NCBI GenBank assembly: GCA_020161395.1
Contig: JAIUOE010000001.1
Location: 434,001-498,000, forward strand
From: Bacteroidota bacterium
Lineage (GTDB): Bacteria > Bacteroidota > Ignavibacteria > Ignavibacteriales > Ignavibacteriaceae
Length of the DNA: 64,000 nucleotides
Direction of reading: 5' to 3'
This document shows, one piece after another, positions 42,891 to 51,901 of the stretch. Made by a program: the position numbers and the translations under genes. The stretch's first letter is position 1; every line of letters begins with the position of its first letter. The notes under the pieces were generated by a model, which saw nothing but the letters and a program-made list of their open reading frames with translations, was not told the DNA's origin and did no database searches.

Positions 42891-43163
42891 ATGATTACAC
42901 AAAAATCTCTTGATAAAGCAGTTTCTGTTTGCCGTGAATTTGGAGTAAAAGAATTAATCCTTTTTGGAAGTGCCGCCAAAAGCTTCACTGATGCGAATGA
43001 TCTCGACATAGCTATAGATGGTCAGGCGAAAGGAGATATCCTTGATCTTGCTGTACGACTGGAAGAAGAACTCGATGTAAAAGTTGATCTTGTTAAGTTG
43101 TACGGTAATGACAGGTTTTCAGATTATATCCGGAAGACTGGAAGGCTGATTTATGTACAGTGA
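42891..43163 (+). CDS. MntA-type nucleotidyltransferase antitoxin
   Basis: 90 residues. A minimal nucleotidyltransferase with the GSx9DxD motif: Gly26-Ser27 in LFGSAAKS, Asp37 and Asp39 in NDLDIAID, and the third acidic residue Asp66 in VKVDLV. In MntA/HepT systems this protein transfers AMP groups to the HepT toxin and silences it. All catalytic acids are present. The next gene overlaps it by 11 bases and encodes the matching HEPN protein. The 270-base gap upstream shows no other gene. Confidence 0.88.
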   Translation: MITQKSLDKAVSVCREFGVKELILFGSAAKSFTDANDLDIAIDGQAKGDILDLAVRLEEELDVKVDLVKLYGNDRFSDYIRKTGRLIYVQ

Positions 43164-43608
43164 TGAGCAGTTGGAGCCAATCCGTATTGAGATTGAGTCA
43201 ATTGAAAAAATCTTAAATGAAATTACAGGTATTATCAGGGAATACTCTGACCATGAACCTGACATCAGAACCAAAGCTGCGTTGGCATCCTTTATTGCAC
43301 AGTTCTACAACGGTGTTGAAAACATCATGAAGCGAATCATGAAGATCAGTGGCAGGCCACTTCCAAAAGGGGAAAACTGGCATGCTGATCTTTTCAATCT
43401 CTTTATTGAACCTGATGATCAAAAGACTCCGGTATTATTCCGAGGGTCAGAAGTGCTTATTTACAAAAAATTGCGCAAGTTCAGACACATAGTCTATCAC
43501 GGTTACTCATTTCGGCTTGAGTATGAACTGATGAAGAGCAATGTTATGGGATTGGAAGATTCTTTTAAATCATTTGTCCAAAATTTAAAAATCAACAATC
43601 TGATCTAA
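43153..43608 (+). CDS. HepT-like HEPN ribonuclease toxin
   Basis: 151 residues, all helical. The HEPN RNase motif R-x4-H-x-Y is present at Arg111-His116-Tyr118 (RHIVYHGY). In the known pairs the toxin cuts RNA or tRNA ends and is neutralised when the partner nucleotidyltransferase AMPylates the Tyr of this motif. It belongs to a longer HepT-like subgroup (about 150 residues against about 110-140 in the DUF86 type). Start overlaps the antitoxin gene by 11 bases, antitoxin first, which is the usual order for this system. Confidence 0.8.
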   Translation: MYSDEQLEPIRIEIESIEKILNEITGIIREYSDHEPDIRTKAALASFIAQFYNGVENIMKRIMKISGRPLPKGENWHADLFNLFIEPDDQKTPVLFRGSEVLIYKKLRKFRHIVYHGYSFRLEYELMKSNVMGLEDSFKSFVQNLKINNLI

Positions 43609-43672
43609 ACGAAGGGCTGCGACACCTCACCAATCGAAGAAATCACCAAGCCGGCATAACCTCCCCGTTTAG

Positions 43673-43680
43673 TATATTTG
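43673..43680 (+). promoter_or_regulatory. Candidate promoter box of the transketolase gene
   Basis: TATATTTG matches the TAnnTTTG box 38 bases before the TTG start. The -33 element is not clear. Confidence 0.35.
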
Positions 43681-43718
43681 TTGTTCTGTTTTTATTATTT
43701 TCTTGATTTGGAGTCGTT

Positions 43719-45698
43719 TTGGATATTCACAATTTATCGATAAATACTGTTCGTACCCTCGCAATGGATGCTGTTCAGAGAGCAAATTCCGGGCATCCGG
43801 GTGCGCCGATGGGTCTTGCCCCGCTCGGGTACTTCCTTTTTAATGAAGTGATGAACTTTAATCCCAAGGAGCCGCACTGGATAAACAGAGACAGATTCGT
43901 TCTCTCCGGCGGACACGGGAGCATGCTACTCTATTCCCTTCTTCATCTTTCGGGGTTTGGTCTTTCGCTCGATGACATTAAAAATTTCAGACAATGGGAG
44001 AGTCTCACACCCGGTCACCCCGAAAGAGGTCACACAGCTGGTGTGGAGGCAACAACCGGTCCGTTGGGTCAGGGGGTTGCCAACGCTGTAGGAATGGCAC
44101 TCGCTTATGAGTTTATGGCTGCGAAATTTAACAAACCGGGATTTGAAATATTCGATCATTTCGTTTATGCCATCTGCGGTGACGGTGACATGATGGAAGG
44201 GATTTCCCACGAAGCTGCATCATTTGCCGGGAACCAGAAACTCAGCCGCCTCATCCTTTTTTATGACGACAACGGAATCTCGATCGACGGAAAAACATCC
44301 CTTTCATTTACCGACGAGACTGAAAAGAGATTTTTAAGTTACGGCTGGAATGTTTATAATGTTTATGATGTGAATGAGCTGGACAGACTCAGGATGGTTC
44401 TTCACGAAACCAGAAGCAGCGACCGCCCCTGTCTCGTGATTACCAAAACGAATATCGGTTTCGGCAGTCCCAACAAACAGGATACAGCAAAAGCTCACGG
44501 TTCACCTCTCGGAGAGAAGGAAATAGAGCTGACCAAAAAGCATCTTGGATGGGAATACTCCGAACCTTTTACGGTACCCGATGAAGTGAGGACACACTTC
44601 GCCACAGCAGTTGAAGAGAAAATAAAAGCCTGGGTTTCCTGGAACAACATTTTTGTTGAATACAAAAAGCAGTATCCCGAAGAAGCGGCACTTCTTGATC
44701 TCGTTTTAGGTGACGGACTCAAAGGAGAATTTCCGGTTGACGAATCGATGTTCCCCGACCTTTCGGAAAAGCTTGCATCCAGAGCCTCATCGCAAAAAGT
44801 GATAAACACTCTGGATAAGGCATACCCGACATTGCTTGGCGGTTCTGCTGATTTAACCGAGTCGAATCTCACCGATTTTAAGGAATTGCCCTCATTTTCA
44901 CCCGCCAACAGAAAAGGGAGGAATCTCCATTATGGCGTTCGCGAGCATGGAATGGGTGCAGTGATGAACGGTATGGCAATGTACGGCGGAATAATTCCTT
45001 TTGGCGGCACTTTCCTCGTTTTTTCCGACTATATGAGGCCCGCTGTCCGTCTTGCTGCAATGCAAAACCTTCAGGTAATTTATGTGTTCACTCATGACAG
45101 CATCGGACTTGGTGAGGACGGTCCGACCCACCAGCCTGTGGAACATATTCAAAGTCTTCGGATGATTCCGGGTCTGACAGTGATCAGACCGGCTGACAGT
45201 CACGAGACAGTTTATGCCTGGAAGGCAGCTCTTGAAAACACGACCGGTCCAACTGCACTTGTTCTTTCCCGTCAGGGTTTGCCCGTTATCAAGGAGAAAG
45301 CACAACCGGCTGAAAATCTCGCTAAAGGTGCTTATGTAGTGAGGGACTGCGAAGGAACTCCCGATGTAATCCTTATCGGAACTGGTTCGGAACTTGAACT
45401 TGCGGTAAAAGCAGGTGAAAAACTGACCGAAGCGGGCAAAAAGGTGAGCGTTGTAAGTTTCCCTTCGTGGGAACTGTTCGAACTCCAGAGTGACGAGTAT
45501 AAACAAAGCATCTTCCCCGATAAAGTGAAGAATCGCGTTTCGGTTGAAGCCGGAACAGGTTTTGGCTGGGAAAGATATACAGGGAGCAGAGGAAAACAAA
45601 TCTCCCTCGATCATTTTGGTGCTTCAGCCCCTGCCGGAATCCTCTATGACAAGTTCGGGATTACGGTTGAAAAAATCGTTGAGGCTGCGAACAAATAA
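43719..45698 (+). CDS. tkt: Transketolase
   Basis: 659 residues. It moves two-carbon ketol units between sugar phosphates in the pentose phosphate pathway, using thiamine diphosphate. The N-terminal domain has the ThDP motif GDGDMMEG with the Asn-x-Asn-like DDNGISID. The central domain has the catalytic Glu in YGVREHGMGA and the GEDGPTHQPVEH loop. The C-terminal domain starts near IKEKAQPAENLAKGAYV. The start is TTG, with GGAG five bases before it at 43710-43713; no ATG lies nearby in frame. A strong terminator follows. It stands alone. Confidence 0.96.
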   Translation: MDIHNLSINTVRTLAMDAVQRANSGHPGAPMGLAPLGYFLFNEVMNFNPKEPHWINRDRFVLSGGHGSMLLYSLLHLSGFGLSLDDIKNFRQWESLTPGHPERGHTAGVEATTGPLGQGVANAVGMALAYEFMAAKFNKPGFEIFDHFVYAICGDGDMMEGISHEAASFAGNQKLSRLILFYDDNGISIDGKTSLSFTDETEKRFLSYGWNVYNVYDVNELDRLRMVLHETRSSDRPCLVITKTNIGFGSPNKQDTAKAHGSPLGEKEIELTKKHLGWEYSEPFTVPDEVRTHFATAVEEKIKAWVSWNNIFVEYKKQYPEEAALLDLVLGDGLKGEFPVDESMFPDLSEKLASRASSQKVINTLDKAYPTLLGGSADLTESNLTDFKELPSFSPANRKGRNLHYGVREHGMGAVMNGMAMYGGIIPFGGTFLVFSDYMRPAVRLAAMQNLQVIYVFTHDSIGLGEDGPTHQPVEHIQSLRMIPGLTVIRPADSHETVYAWKAALENTTGPTALVLSRQGLPVIKEKAQPAENLAKGAYVVRDCEGTPDVILIGTGSELELAVKAGEKLTEAGKKVSVVSFPSWELFELQSDEYKQSIFPDKVKNRVSVEAGTGFGWERYTGSRGKQISLDHFGASAPAGILYDKFGITVEKIVEAANK

Positions 45699-45718
45699 GA
45701 ATATAAATATATTTTTTC

Positions 45719-45766
45719 ACGCCGTTACCCGATGGTTCTGATGCCTTCAAGTAACGGCGTTTTTTA
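45719..45766 (+). terminator. Rho-independent terminator after tkt
   Basis: A perfect 10-bp stem (ACGCCGTTAC / GTAACGGCGT) with a 22-base loop is followed by TTTTTATTTT. It lies three bases from the convergent DUF4922 gene and could serve both. Confidence 0.88.
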
Positions 45767-45768
45767 TT

Positions 45769-46707
45769 TTATTCCATTACTTTAATCAGAACTTCCCTGC
45801 TGACAAAGACCTCAGTCATAAGTTCAGTCAGGATTTCCTGTGTGATCCTGTTGAAATCGTCTTCCACGGGAATTACACCCACTCCGCCGATATCAACTGA
45901 TGCGGGTGAAAGGAGGATTCTCTCTTCCCCTTCTGCGAAATAGCGACGGGGACGGTGCTTCTCCCTCAAAAAGACCACCACCTTAAACCCGTTTCCATCG
46001 TGCCATGCTATGATATTCAATAAGGGCTCTTCGTCGAGATGCATGGCAGCTTTATATTTTTCGTAAATTTTGTAAAACTCTGCGGAAACGGAGTCTGGCT
46101 CTTTTCCTTCGAGAAATATCATTTTCCGGATACCGTCATCAATCCCTGAAACGGTTACGCCTGAAACCGACCGGGAAGCTACCGTGTATTTTGCTTTTAG
46201 TGAATCAAAATCATTTTCAACGGTCATGAAATTTCTTGTTCCCGCCTGAAAATGGAAATGATCGGGAGCGGAGGCGCCGCATTTGGGTCCGTTGTAAAAA
46301 ACCGTATAATCGCCGTCAAGATCTTCTGCAAGAGTGAGGAGCATTTCAAAATTGCCTGAAATCTGCTGTGGAAGATGTTCTTTGTTGGGTATTGTAAAAT
46401 GTTCCGGAAAAATCGGGAAAGGATTTACCAGTATTCTGTATCCGTTTTTATACTCGAGTCTTTCCTGAGCGGGGGGGAGACTCTCCTCGCAAAGGAAACA
46501 TTTCCTCTCTTTAATGCTTTTGGGGTCCACTTTAGCAGAAGTGGAGATCATTCTTCCGGGGTTGTACTGTACTTTCAGCGAAAATCCGTCATACTTGAAT
46601 TCGTGTGTTATCACCGTGGCAAGACTTCCGTAACCGTTAACGCACCAGTCCCAGTCTTTTTTTTGCCTCTCTAAAAGTTCTTTTGCTTCTGTTGAATATT
46701 TTGACAT
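45769..46707 (-). CDS. DUF4922 protein, HIT/GalT-superfamily nucleotidylyltransferase-like
   Basis: 312 residues from the ATG at 46707; the longer frame would start with TTG. DUF4922 proteins belong to the HIT/galactose-1-phosphate uridylyltransferase superfamily. The metal-type CFLC pair is near residue 70. The segment ILVNPFPIFPEHFTIP is followed by the active-site HFHFQ (His-x-His-x-Gln, near residue 150) in APDHFHFQAG. The middle His should carry the nucleotidyl intermediate, as in Ap4A phosphorylase and GDP-hexose phosphorylases. Substrate is unknown. The GDP-L-fucose synthase 800 bases away hints at nucleotide-sugar metabolism, but that is weak. It is divergent from the HAD gene. Confidence 0.8.
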   Translation of the reverse strand: MSKYSTEAKELLERQKKDWDWCVNGYGSLATVITHEFKYDGFSLKVQYNPGRMISTSAKVDPKSIKERKCFLCEESLPPAQERLEYKNGYRILVNPFPIFPEHFTIPNKEHLPQQISGNFEMLLTLAEDLDGDYTVFYNGPKCGASAPDHFHFQAGTRNFMTVENDFDSLKAKYTVASRSVSGVTVSGIDDGIRKMIFLEGKEPDSVSAEFYKIYEKYKAAMHLDEEPLLNIIAWHDGNGFKVVVFLREKHRPRRYFAEGEERILLSPASVDIGGVGVIPVEDDFNRITQEILTELMTEVFVSREVLIKVME

Positions 46708-46783
46708 TTTAATCCGGTTCCATAAAATTGAATCTGCAAAATTATGGATATCTTTGCAGATCAAAAAATTGACAGTGTGAAAA

Positions 46784-47401
46784 ATGACAGAAATAAAGGC
46801 AGTGGTCTTCGACCTCGGGATGGTTTTAATCCCTTTTAATTACGATTTTGCCCTGAACAGACTGAATCTTTTAAAACCGGGCTCGGGTGACAAGGTAATG
46901 GAGTTTGTTAAGGAAAACTACCACCATTTCAGAGCGTTTGAAGCGGGAAAGATGAGTGAGGATGAATTTATTACGATGCTTATGAAAGCGGGTGAGGTTG
47001 AGGGGATTATCGACAGGGAGAAGTTTTGTTATATCTACTCGGAAATATTCTCGATCAATTATGATGTTGTGGAGCTGCTCGAACGACTGAAACAAAATTA
47101 CCGGCTGTTCCTTCTCTCAAACACCAATTCTGTCCATAAAAAATACGGATATGAGAATTTTAAGTTCCTCCGTCACTTTGAGAAACTTTTCCTCTCGCAT
47201 GAGATCGGACATGTGAAGCCCGAACCGGAAATCTACAGGGCAGTCGAAAAATATTCGGGATTGAAACCGGAAGAACATCTTTTTATCGACGACATAATGG
47301 ATTACGCCGAGGGTGCCCGTAATTGCGGGTGGAAGGCAATCCGGTTTATTAATTACAATGATTTAATCGATAATCTCAAAAATCTGGGAATAATGATTTA
47401 A
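46784..47401 (+). CDS. HAD-superfamily phosphatase (YihX-like)
   Basis: 205 residues. HAD subfamily IA with nucleophile Asp10 in VFDLGMVL. The usual second Asp is Gly12, as in the YihX/alpha-D-glucose-1-phosphatase branch (FDLGNV type). Motif II is LLSNTNS, motif III the Lys of HVKPEPEIY, and motif IV the FIDDIMD acidic pair. A helical cap (about 20-90) sits between motifs I and II. It likely dephosphorylates a sugar phosphate or similar small metabolite. It is divergently transcribed from the DUF4922 gene. Two GC-rich hairpin repeats lie immediately downstream. Confidence 0.87.
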   Translation: MTEIKAVVFDLGMVLIPFNYDFALNRLNLLKPGSGDKVMEFVKENYHHFRAFEAGKMSEDEFITMLMKAGEVEGIIDREKFCYIYSEIFSINYDVVELLERLKQNYRLFLLSNTNSVHKKYGYENFKFLRHFEKLFLSHEIGHVKPEPEIYRAVEKYSGLKPEEHLFIDDIMDYAEGARNCGWKAIRFINYNDLIDNLKNLGIMI

Positions 47402-47406
47402 GTTAC

Positions 47407-47486
47407 CCATACAAGACCCCATCCGGGGCCATTGATTCTGGGGGGTATTCATCTCTATCCATACAAAACCCCTGACGGGGTCATTG
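47407..47486. repeat. Two direct copies of a 28-bp GC-rich hairpin repeat
   Basis: Copy 1 (47407-47434) and copy 2 (47459-47486) share CCATACAA, ACCCC, GGGG and CATTG in the same order, 52 bases apart. Each carries an ACCCC...GGGG stem. Read leftward, they end A-rich and could terminate the HAD gene and also lie at the fcl stop. Confidence 0.6.
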
Positions 47487-48449
47487 TTACATCTTGTGTT
47501 GCTTGTACCAGTCGTAAGTAAGTTTTATGCCTTCTTCGAGTGAGGTTTTATGCTTCCAGCCGAGGGCATTAATGCGCGACACATCCATTATTTTTCTTGG
47601 GGTACCGTCGGGTTTGGTTGAGTCATAAACCACTTCGCCTTTAAATCCTGTGACGGAGGCGATTATCGAGGCGAGCTCGGAGATCATAAGATCAACGCCT
47701 GTTCCGACATTCAGGTGTGTAATGCCATTGTCGTAAAGGTCGGAGGCATTAATGTTCTCGATCGCAAATCTGATTGCACCGGCGAGGTCGTCAACAAACA
47801 TGAACTCTCTTTTTGGTGTGCCGGTCCCCCACAACTCAACCTTGTCACTTCCTTCCTTCACCGCGGTATCAAATTTTCTCATCAAAGCGGGGAGAACATG
47901 CGAGGTTTTCAGATCAAAATTGTCGTAGTAGCCGTAAAGGTTTGTCGGCATCATTGAGAAAAAGTTTGAGCCGTATTGTTTGTAATAGCTTTCACAAAGT
48001 TTTATGCCGGTTATCTTAGCGATGGCATACGGTTCGTTGGTATATTCGAGGTAGCCCGAAAGAAGTGATTCCTCTTTTAAGGGCTGGGGAGCAAGTTTAG
48101 GATAAATGCAGGAACTTCCGAGAAAAACCACTTTTGAACAGCCGTTTTGGTGTGCTGCGTGGATGAGGTTTGCCTCGATCATCAGGTTATTGTATAAAAA
48201 TTCGGCACGGTAGGTATTGTTTGCGAGGATTCCTCCCACCTTTGCAGCGGCAATCACCATCACATCGGGTTTCTGTTTTGCCATGAAAGATTCGACGCTC
48301 TCCTGACGCATCAAATCGACCTCGTCTTTGTCGGCGAGAAGAAGATTTGTATATCCGTTGGATTGAAGATTGCGGGTGATGGCTGAACCAACCATACCCT
48401 TGTAGCCTGCGATGAATACTTTTTTGTTTTTGAAGTTCTCTTTTTGCAT
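47487..48449 (-). CDS. fcl: GDP-L-fucose synthase
   Basis: 320 residues. It converts GDP-4-keto-6-deoxymannose to GDP-L-fucose by epimerisation and NADPH reduction. The N-terminal Rossmann motif is GYKGMVGSAI (about 15-24). The catalytic Ser-Tyr-Lys set is visible as LGSSCIYP (near 110) and EPYAIAK (near 140). RREFMFVDDLA-like KREFMFVDDLA (near 215) is typical of the enzyme. GDP-mannose dehydratase (gmd), its usual partner, is not in the window. The product would feed O-antigen or exopolysaccharide. The gene is alone, 51 bases after pdeM. Confidence 0.93.
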   Translation of the reverse strand: MQKENFKNKKVFIAGYKGMVGSAITRNLQSNGYTNLLLADKDEVDLMRQESVESFMAKQKPDVMVIAAAKVGGILANNTYRAEFLYNNLMIEANLIHAAHQNGCSKVVFLGSSCIYPKLAPQPLKEESLLSGYLEYTNEPYAIAKITGIKLCESYYKQYGSNFFSMMPTNLYGYYDNFDLKTSHVLPALMRKFDTAVKEGSDKVELWGTGTPKREFMFVDDLAGAIRFAIENINASDLYDNGITHLNVGTGVDLMISELASIIASVTGFKGEVVYDSTKPDGTPRKIMDVSRINALGWKHKTSLEEGIKLTYDWYKQHKM

Positions 48450-48500
48450 TTACCTTAAATTTCCATGTTTTGACATACAAATATACCAAAAAATGATGTT

Positions 48501-49160
48501 TTAGAACTTAACCGTGAACACTTCCCCGTCGTGAGCCATGAAAACTGTATCGCCTGCCTGAATTTCCGCTTTTGCATTACCCGTAAAGGAACCAAATGCC
48601 TGAAGCACCGCCATCTTTTTGCTGAAGAGGGAACAGCCGAGCCTGAGTCTTTCCCTTCCCCTCCCTTTAAGAGTAATGCCGGGATGGAGGTGACCACACA
48701 GCACATAATAACCCTCCCTTGGTTCGGGATAGTGCTTCAAAAGGAATTTGTCCCTGACAATCAGTTCCTGAAACACCTTTATTTGCGAAATTTCGGGTAT
48801 TCCATCGGATGAAACATCATGATTCCCCATAAGAAGGGTAAACTCCACATCCCTTTTTGCGTTAAACCAGTCGCTTAGCAAAGCCAGCACTTCGGGGGTT
48901 TTTGAAGCTCTGTGGTGGATGAGGTCGCCGAGGAAAGTCACCTTTTTTGCCTGTGTCAGTTGAAGTGCATCCGTTAATCTTTTGAGGTCGTCCCTTGTGT
49001 TTCCCTCGGGAATGGGAATTCCCGTGGCTCTGAACGCTGCACTTTTTCCAAAATGTGTATCTGATACGAGCAGGGTCTCTTCCTCAAGCCAGTAAACAGC
49101 TCTCTGCGGGAGGGCAATAAACGATGAATCGAAAATTTTTATGGATGGAAAATTTAACAT
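48501..49160 (-). CDS. pdeM: Ligase-associated DNA damage response phosphoesterase PdeM
   Basis: 219 residues. A calcineurin-type metallophosphoesterase with metal-binding motifs VSDTHFGKSAAFR (about 32-44), FLGDLIHH (near 78), MGNHD (near 113) and GHLHPG (near 158). The family is named for its link to an ATP-dependent ligase, an Lhr-like helicase and an exonuclease. It follows the Lhr-like helicase gene by 23 bases in the same direction, so they are an operon. The ligase and exonuclease partners are not here. It probably processes DNA ends during repair, inferred from context. Confidence 0.9.
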   Translation of the reverse strand: MLNFPSIKIFDSSFIALPQRAVYWLEEETLLVSDTHFGKSAAFRATGIPIPEGNTRDDLKRLTDALQLTQAKKVTFLGDLIHHRASKTPEVLALLSDWFNAKRDVEFTLLMGNHDVSSDGIPEISQIKVFQELIVRDKFLLKHYPEPREGYYVLCGHLHPGITLKGRGRERLRLGCSLFSKKMAVLQAFGSFTGNAKAEIQAGDTVFMAHDGEVFTVKF

Positions 49161-49183
49161 CAGGTGTGCAATTTACGAAATAC

Positions 49184-51655
49184 TTACTTTTCGGCGGCAG
49201 TTTCGAGTCCCGCTACAAGTCTTGCTATTCTGTCGGCGAGCTTCTCACTCGTCAGCTTTTCCCTCAATCTGTTCACAAGAAGAGGAAAAGCCAAGGGCGA
49301 GATATACGGAATCTTTATGATCTTTATTCTGCTTTCAGCCATTTTTTTTATTGCTGAAATCATCCGTTTTTCTTCAAGTTGTGATTCAAGCACCTCCCTC
49401 GATGCCTGTTGTATCAAAAGATTGCCGGGATCATATTTCGTCAGCACCTCATACAAAAGGGAGCCAGAAGCCTGAATCTGTTTTGGTTTTTTACTGCTGC
49501 CGGGATATCCTTGAAAAATCAGACCTGCAATTCTCGCAATATCGCGGAACTTCCGCCGCGCCATTTCAGAAGTATTGGTCACCTCCAGCACATCCTCTAC
49601 AATATTGTCTGTCGAAAGAAGGTACCCGAGAGCCTCCCCGTCGAGGTCATATTCATGGTTTGAGAGAATCTCGAAGCCGTAATCATTTGTGGAGATAGAG
49701 AAGGATGCCGCGGACATTTTCGACAGCCTGTGGGCAATGAGTGATGCAAGTCCCTCGTGCACCAGCTTCCCTTCAAACGGATAAAAAAAGATGTGGTACC
49801 CCTCGACCGTCTTTTTCGTTTCTATCAGCAGTTCATCTTCGACGGGAATCGCCGACCATTTTTTTTGAAGCTTAAGAAGTGGCGCAATCGCCGACATTTC
49901 GACGCTGTTTATTTCCCCCTCAAGCGCCTCTCTGAGTTTAATTCTTACTTCACTTGCGAGTTCTGTCGAAAGGGGCATCCTGCCTCCCATCCACTGGGGA
50001 ATAGGACCTTTGTTTTTCTCCGAACTTTTCACATAGAGCACCATCTCTTTCATTTTCTGATATTCGAGAGTCCTTCCTGCGAAAATGAACGAGTCCCCTT
50101 TTTTCAGTTTTGCCGCAAAACTTTCCTCCAGGGTGCCAATTGTTCCACCATTCATAAACTTGACCACCACTTCCGATTCAGAAGTTATGGTACCTATCGA
50201 CATTCTGTGCCTTCGTTTCAAGGCTTCATCCACAACTGTGAAAACTCCATCCCGTTTTATCAGTTTGGAATATTCCTTATATGCCCTGAGGGCTCTTCCT
50301 CCCTGAATTACAAACTCCATAGTCCAGTCCCACTCCTCTTCCGTGAGATTGCGGTAGAACCATGACCCCTTCACTTCGGCGAAGAGTTTTGCACTCTCAA
50401 ATCCCGAACCTGCAGCTACTGTGACGATGTGCTGAGCGAGTACATCGAGAGGCTTTTCAATGGGAATGCGGGGCTCTATTTTGTTTTTTGCCATCCCGGC
50501 TCTTGCAGCAGCAAACTCAATCAGTTCAAAGGAGTTTGTGGGAACACAATAAATTCTGCTTTTTGCTCCGGGCTGATGCCCCGATCTCCCCGCCCGTTGC
50601 AGCAGGCGTGCTATCCCTTTGGGGGAGCCGACCTGTATTACCGTGTCAACGGGAGAAAAATCGACTCCGAGGTCGAGACTGGATGTGCAGACGACACATT
50701 TCATTTTCCCCTCGGCAAGGAGTTTCTCCACTGCATTTCTGCTCTCTTTATCCATGGATCCGTGGTGCAAGCCGAGCATCCCCGCCCACTCAGTTTTTTG
50801 ATCGAGAATGTTGTGATACCAGATTTCCGCCTGTGACCGTGTGTTGGTAAAAAGAAGTGAAGAGCCCGATTTTTCAATTATTGAAATCACAGGTTCAAGC
50901 ATTGTAATTCCAAGGTGCCCTGCCCGGGGGAACCTCTCGATCACTTCGGGCAAAACCGTTTCCATCTCCACTTCCTTTGCACTCCCCGACCCGATCACCA
51001 CCTTTTCCCCTGTATGATCTCCGAGTAAAACTTCCAGCGAGGTGGCAGTATTTCCCAGAGTGGCGGATACACCCCATATTTTGACGGCGGGAGCTGCTGA
51101 ACGGATTCTGCTTAGACCAAGTCCCGTCAAAACTCCCCGTTTTGACCCAAGCAGTTCGTGCCACTCGTCAATCACCACTGCTTTGAGTCCCGAAAATCTC
51201 TCCCCAAATCCGGGGTATGATATCATCAGCGAGAGGGATTCAGGAGTTGTAATGAAGATTGTTGGAAGCTTTTCAGATTGTCGTTTCCTCGTGGATTGGG
51301 AAGTGTCACCCGTCCTCATCCCGACACTGAAATGAGGGCAAAGTCCGGCAGTTGCAAGCTCGATCGACTTAAGAGTATCGTTAGCAAGGGCTCTTAGCGG
51401 AGTAATCCAAAGCAGTTTTATTGGCGGCGAGGAAGATAAAATCCGATCCTGCTTTTGTCCCTTTTTTTTCGGAGTTTCGTTTTTGGCGGCTTTTATTTTT
51501 TTGTTGAAGTCAGGGGAGTTCATCTCCTCGATTAATGGTCCGAGGAGAGCTGCGTATGTTTTCCCCGTACCCGTGGAGGTATGAATCAGTCCGCTTTTAC
51601 CCTCACAGTATGCAGTCCATGCCTCCTCCTGAAAAGGGAAAGGTCTCCACTTCAT
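49184..51655 (-). CDS. Ligase-associated DEXH-box helicase (Lhr-like)
   Basis: 823 residues. Superfamily 2 helicase with motif I HTSTGTGKT (about 26-34), motif II DEWHE, motif III SATLGNT, and motif VI LQRAGRSGHQ. After the two RecA domains comes a winged-helix and Lhr-core region, with the DUF4094-like Lhr-specific C-terminal part ending near 823. The protein belongs to the ligase-associated DNA damage response helicase family, shorter than full Lhr (about 1500 residues). Together with PdeM it should unwind or remodel damaged DNA. It is first of the two-gene unit. The 246-base upstream gap holds its promoter and that of the divergent DUF433 gene. Confidence 0.93.
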   Translation of the reverse strand: MKWRPFPFQEEAWTAYCEGKSGLIHTSTGTGKTYAALLGPLIEEMNSPDFNKKIKAAKNETPKKKGQKQDRILSSSPPIKLLWITPLRALANDTLKSIELATAGLCPHFSVGMRTGDTSQSTRKRQSEKLPTIFITTPESLSLMISYPGFGERFSGLKAVVIDEWHELLGSKRGVLTGLGLSRIRSAAPAVKIWGVSATLGNTATSLEVLLGDHTGEKVVIGSGSAKEVEMETVLPEVIERFPRAGHLGITMLEPVISIIEKSGSSLLFTNTRSQAEIWYHNILDQKTEWAGMLGLHHGSMDKESRNAVEKLLAEGKMKCVVCTSSLDLGVDFSPVDTVIQVGSPKGIARLLQRAGRSGHQPGAKSRIYCVPTNSFELIEFAAARAGMAKNKIEPRIPIEKPLDVLAQHIVTVAAGSGFESAKLFAEVKGSWFYRNLTEEEWDWTMEFVIQGGRALRAYKEYSKLIKRDGVFTVVDEALKRRHRMSIGTITSESEVVVKFMNGGTIGTLEESFAAKLKKGDSFIFAGRTLEYQKMKEMVLYVKSSEKNKGPIPQWMGGRMPLSTELASEVRIKLREALEGEINSVEMSAIAPLLKLQKKWSAIPVEDELLIETKKTVEGYHIFFYPFEGKLVHEGLASLIAHRLSKMSAASFSISTNDYGFEILSNHEYDLDGEALGYLLSTDNIVEDVLEVTNTSEMARRKFRDIARIAGLIFQGYPGSSKKPKQIQASGSLLYEVLTKYDPGNLLIQQASREVLESQLEEKRMISAIKKMAESRIKIIKIPYISPLAFPLLVNRLREKLTSEKLADRIARLVAGLETAAEK

Positions 51656-51851
51656 GGTCTTGAACCACTTCTTTACTCGCTTGTGTCCGTAAGAATCGAC
51701 TATCGGGTTTTCCTCACCGTGGAATAATTCTTGAATAATATTAAAATAACGGTTTTACTGCAATAGTTCAAATTTATTTTTGATGAATAAGGATTTTGTC
51801 AGGGCTAATGAATAGTGCGAGAAGGTATTGATTGGTTTGTGTTCAAATAAT

Positions 51852-51885
51852 TTTGTATTTTCGGTGATAAAAAGTGTTAAACTTG
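51852..51885 (+). promoter_or_regulatory. Candidate promoter of the DUF433/DUF5615 pair
   Basis: TTTG at 51852-51855, a 22-base gap, then TAAACTTG at 51878-51885 (one mismatch to TAnnTTTG). The DUF433 ATG follows 17 bases later, with AAGGA before it. Confidence 0.4.
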
Positions 51886-51901
51886 TAAAAAGGAATTTAC
51901 T

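Noticed and set aside
44898-45614. 238-codon minus-strand frame inside transketolase
   Set aside because: Antisense to conserved transketolase motifs; no coding character.
49757-50365. 202-codon plus-strand frame inside the Lhr-like helicase
   Set aside because: Antisense shadow of a conserved helicase; the protein is rich in Phe/Arg/Cys as typical of reverse-strand shadows.
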